Shown here one piece after another: positions 62,811 to 64,000 of a stretch of DNA of 64,000 nucleotides. Origin of the DNA: Flavobacterium sp. 1355 (lineage in GTDB: Bacteria > Bacteroidota > Bacteroidia > Flavobacteriales > Flavobacteriaceae); NCBI RefSeq assembly GCF_017833415.1, contig NZ_JAFICC010000004.1, positions 62,001 to 126,000 of the forward strand, written 5' to 3'. The notes beneath the pieces were generated by a model that saw nothing but the letters and a program-made list of their open reading frames with translations, ran no database searches and had not been told where the DNA came from. Numbering within the stretch: the stretch's first letter is position 1; each line of letters opens with the position of its first letter. The position numbers were made by a program, and so were the translations under genes.

Positions 62811-64000
62811 GCCAATTGTTCCTGTAGTTTTTTAATATCATCACGCAATTTAGCAGCTTGTAAAAAGTCAAGTTCTTTTGCTGCTTTTTCCATAGATTTA
62901 CGTTTTTCACGAATCATTTTCTCCAAATCTGCCTTAGACATATAAGCCGTTTCCGGTTCTGCAGCAGCAGTCAGTGTATGGCCTAATTCATATTCTACTA
63001 ATGGATTTTTAGTAAAAGCACTTTCGATTTTTTTATTCAATGCCTGAGGCACAATATTGTTAGCTGTATTAAAGTTAATTTGCTTTGTTCTTCTGTATTC
63101 GGTTTCGTCAATTGTTTTCTGCATACTGGCTGTAATTTTATCAGCATACAAAATTGCTTTACCGTTTAAGTTTCTTGCGGCACGACCAATAGTTTGGGTC
63201 AAAGACCTGTGATTACGAAGAAACCCTTCTTTATCGGCATCAAGAATCGCTACAAGAGAAACTTCGGGCAAATCAAGCCCTTCACGAAGCAGGTTTACAC
63301 CAATAAGAACATCAAAAATACCTTTTCTTAAATCCTGCATGATTTCGATACGCTCCAAAGTATCTACTTCTGAGTGAATATAACGGCATCGAACGTTAAC
63401 TTTGGTTAAGTATTTTGCCAGTTCTTCGGCCATTCTTTTGGTCAGGGTTGTAACTAAAACCCGTTCATCTAATTCGCAGCGTACCTGAATTTCTTCGATT
63501 AAATCATCAATCTGATTTAGACTCGGGCGAACTTCTATTGTTGGGTCTAATAATCCCGTTGGACGAATAATCTGTTCTACATATATACCATCAGATTTTT
63601 GCAATTCATAATCAGCAGGGGTTGCAGATACATAAATTACCTGATTTTGTAATGCCTCAAATTCCTCGAATTTCAACGGACGGTTATCCATCGCAGCCGG
63701 AAGCCTAAAACCATACTCTACCAGATTTTCTTTACGGCTTCTGTCTCCGCCGTACATGGCATGAACCTGAGAAACCGTTACGTGACTTTCATCAACGATC
63801 ATCAAAAAATCGTTTGGAAAATAATCTAACAGACAGAAAGGCCTTGTGCCGGCTTGTCGTCCGTCAAGATAACGCGAATAATTTTCAATTCCCGAACAAT
63901 AACCTAATTCCCGAATCATTTCAAGATCAAAATTAGTTCGTTCTTCCAAACGTTTTGCTTCGAGGTGTTTGCCTATTTCTTTAAAATAATCTACTTGTTT
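62807..64000 (-). CDS. uvrB: UvrABC excinuclease subunit B (partial, N-terminus beyond window)
   Basis: The C-terminal ~398 residues of UvrB, continuing past the right edge. Visible features: [37 protein letters not shown] (motif with DE), [53 protein letters not shown] (helicase motif VI) and the C-terminal UVR domain ([19 protein letters not shown]). It recognises damaged DNA with UvrA and recruits UvrC. Its stop overlaps the end of the TerB-like gene by 4 bp on the opposite strand. Confidence 0.97.
   Translation of the reverse strand, partial: KQVDYFKEIGKHLEAKRLEERTNFDLEMIRELGYCSGIENYSRYLDGRQAGTRPFCLLDYFPNDFLMIVDESHVTVSQVHAMYGGDRSRKENLVEYGFRLPAAMDNRPLKFEEFEALQNQVIYVSATPADYELQKSDGIYVEQIIRPTGLLDPTIEVRPSLNQIDDLIEEIQVRCELDERVLVTTLTKRMAEELAKYLTKVNVRCRYIHSEVDTLERIEIMQDLRKGIFDVLIGVNLLREGLDLPEVSLVAILDADKEGFLRNHRSLTQTIGRAARNLNGKAILYADKITASMQKTIDETEYRRTKQINFNTANNIVPQALNKKIESAFTKNPLVEYELGHTLTAAAEPETAYMSKADLEKMIREKRKSMEKAAKELDFLQAAKLRDDIKKLQEQLA

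Noticed and set aside
1..64000. tRNA or rRNA genes
   Set aside because: No cloverleaf-like segment with a TTCGA/TTCAA T-loop context or rRNA sequence was seen in the intergenic regions by eye; a tRNAscan run would be needed to exclude them fully.

Overview
The window reads as chromosomal DNA of a Flavobacterium-like member of the Bacteroidota. The grounds are the low GC content, promoters of the TAnnTTTG (-7) type instead of the E. coli -10 type, absence of strong Shine-Dalgarno sequences, and a gene set (two-domain NagZ, DUF6952-thioredoxin-peroxiredoxin cluster, DUF4349 lipoprotein, DsbD/TilS pair) typical of that group. Intergenic spaces are heavily loaded with short dispersed and palindromic repeats.

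Layout. 1-2473 (minus): thiol peroxidase (cut by the window edge) and a DUF6952 / CGNC-thioredoxin / 2-Cys peroxiredoxin set. 2609-9464 (minus): a peptidoglycan-recycling block with NagZ, a GNAT enzyme, a small TPR-like protein, an AmpG-like MFS permease, a DigH-like glycosylhydrolase and anhydro-MurNAc kinase AnmK. 9678-16397 (plus): an accessory locus with a 1267-residue secreted multidomain protein carrying a zincin motif and a His/Asp-rich C-terminal module, an orphan phospholipase-A2-like toxin tip with a broken linker, and five small membrane proteins in two alternating families that look like an immunity-gene array. Two of those five carry frameshifts at the same place.

16555-37594: mostly metabolic genes on the plus strand. 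They include a FAD/Fe-S oxidoreductase, an APC permease, a divergent PLP sulfur-amino-acid lyase / Lrp pair, dihydrolipoyl dehydrogenase, lipocalin, DoxX, DUF4349 lipoprotein, PabB-type synthase, TilS, DsbD, an ammonium transporter, a Gfo/Idh/MocA oxidoreductase and a ComM-type ATPase. 37684-47178 (minus): ABC-F ATPase, GNAT, an ArsR plus twin SRPBCC operon with a visible operator, a lipoprotein, VOC protein, DUF1624 membrane protein, small unknown proteins and a small XRE regulator.

47179-52140: a repeat-dense zone. A TetR/KAS-II (FabF-like) module sits between roughly 310-330 bp direct repeats that duplicate the last codons and terminator of lysA. 52141-64000: GltD/GltB glutamate synthase, SucC, a YehS-type DUF1456 protein, an L-Ala-D/L-Glu epimerase (a second link to murein peptide recycling), an esterase-like hydrolase, a TerB-like protein and the C-terminal part of UvrB. 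I saw no rRNA, tRNA, CRISPR array or intact insertion sequence.

The most unusual material is the toxin/immunity locus (9678-16397), with signs of C-terminal tip exchange and slippage frameshifts, and the duplicated lysA end flanking the TetR/FabF module.
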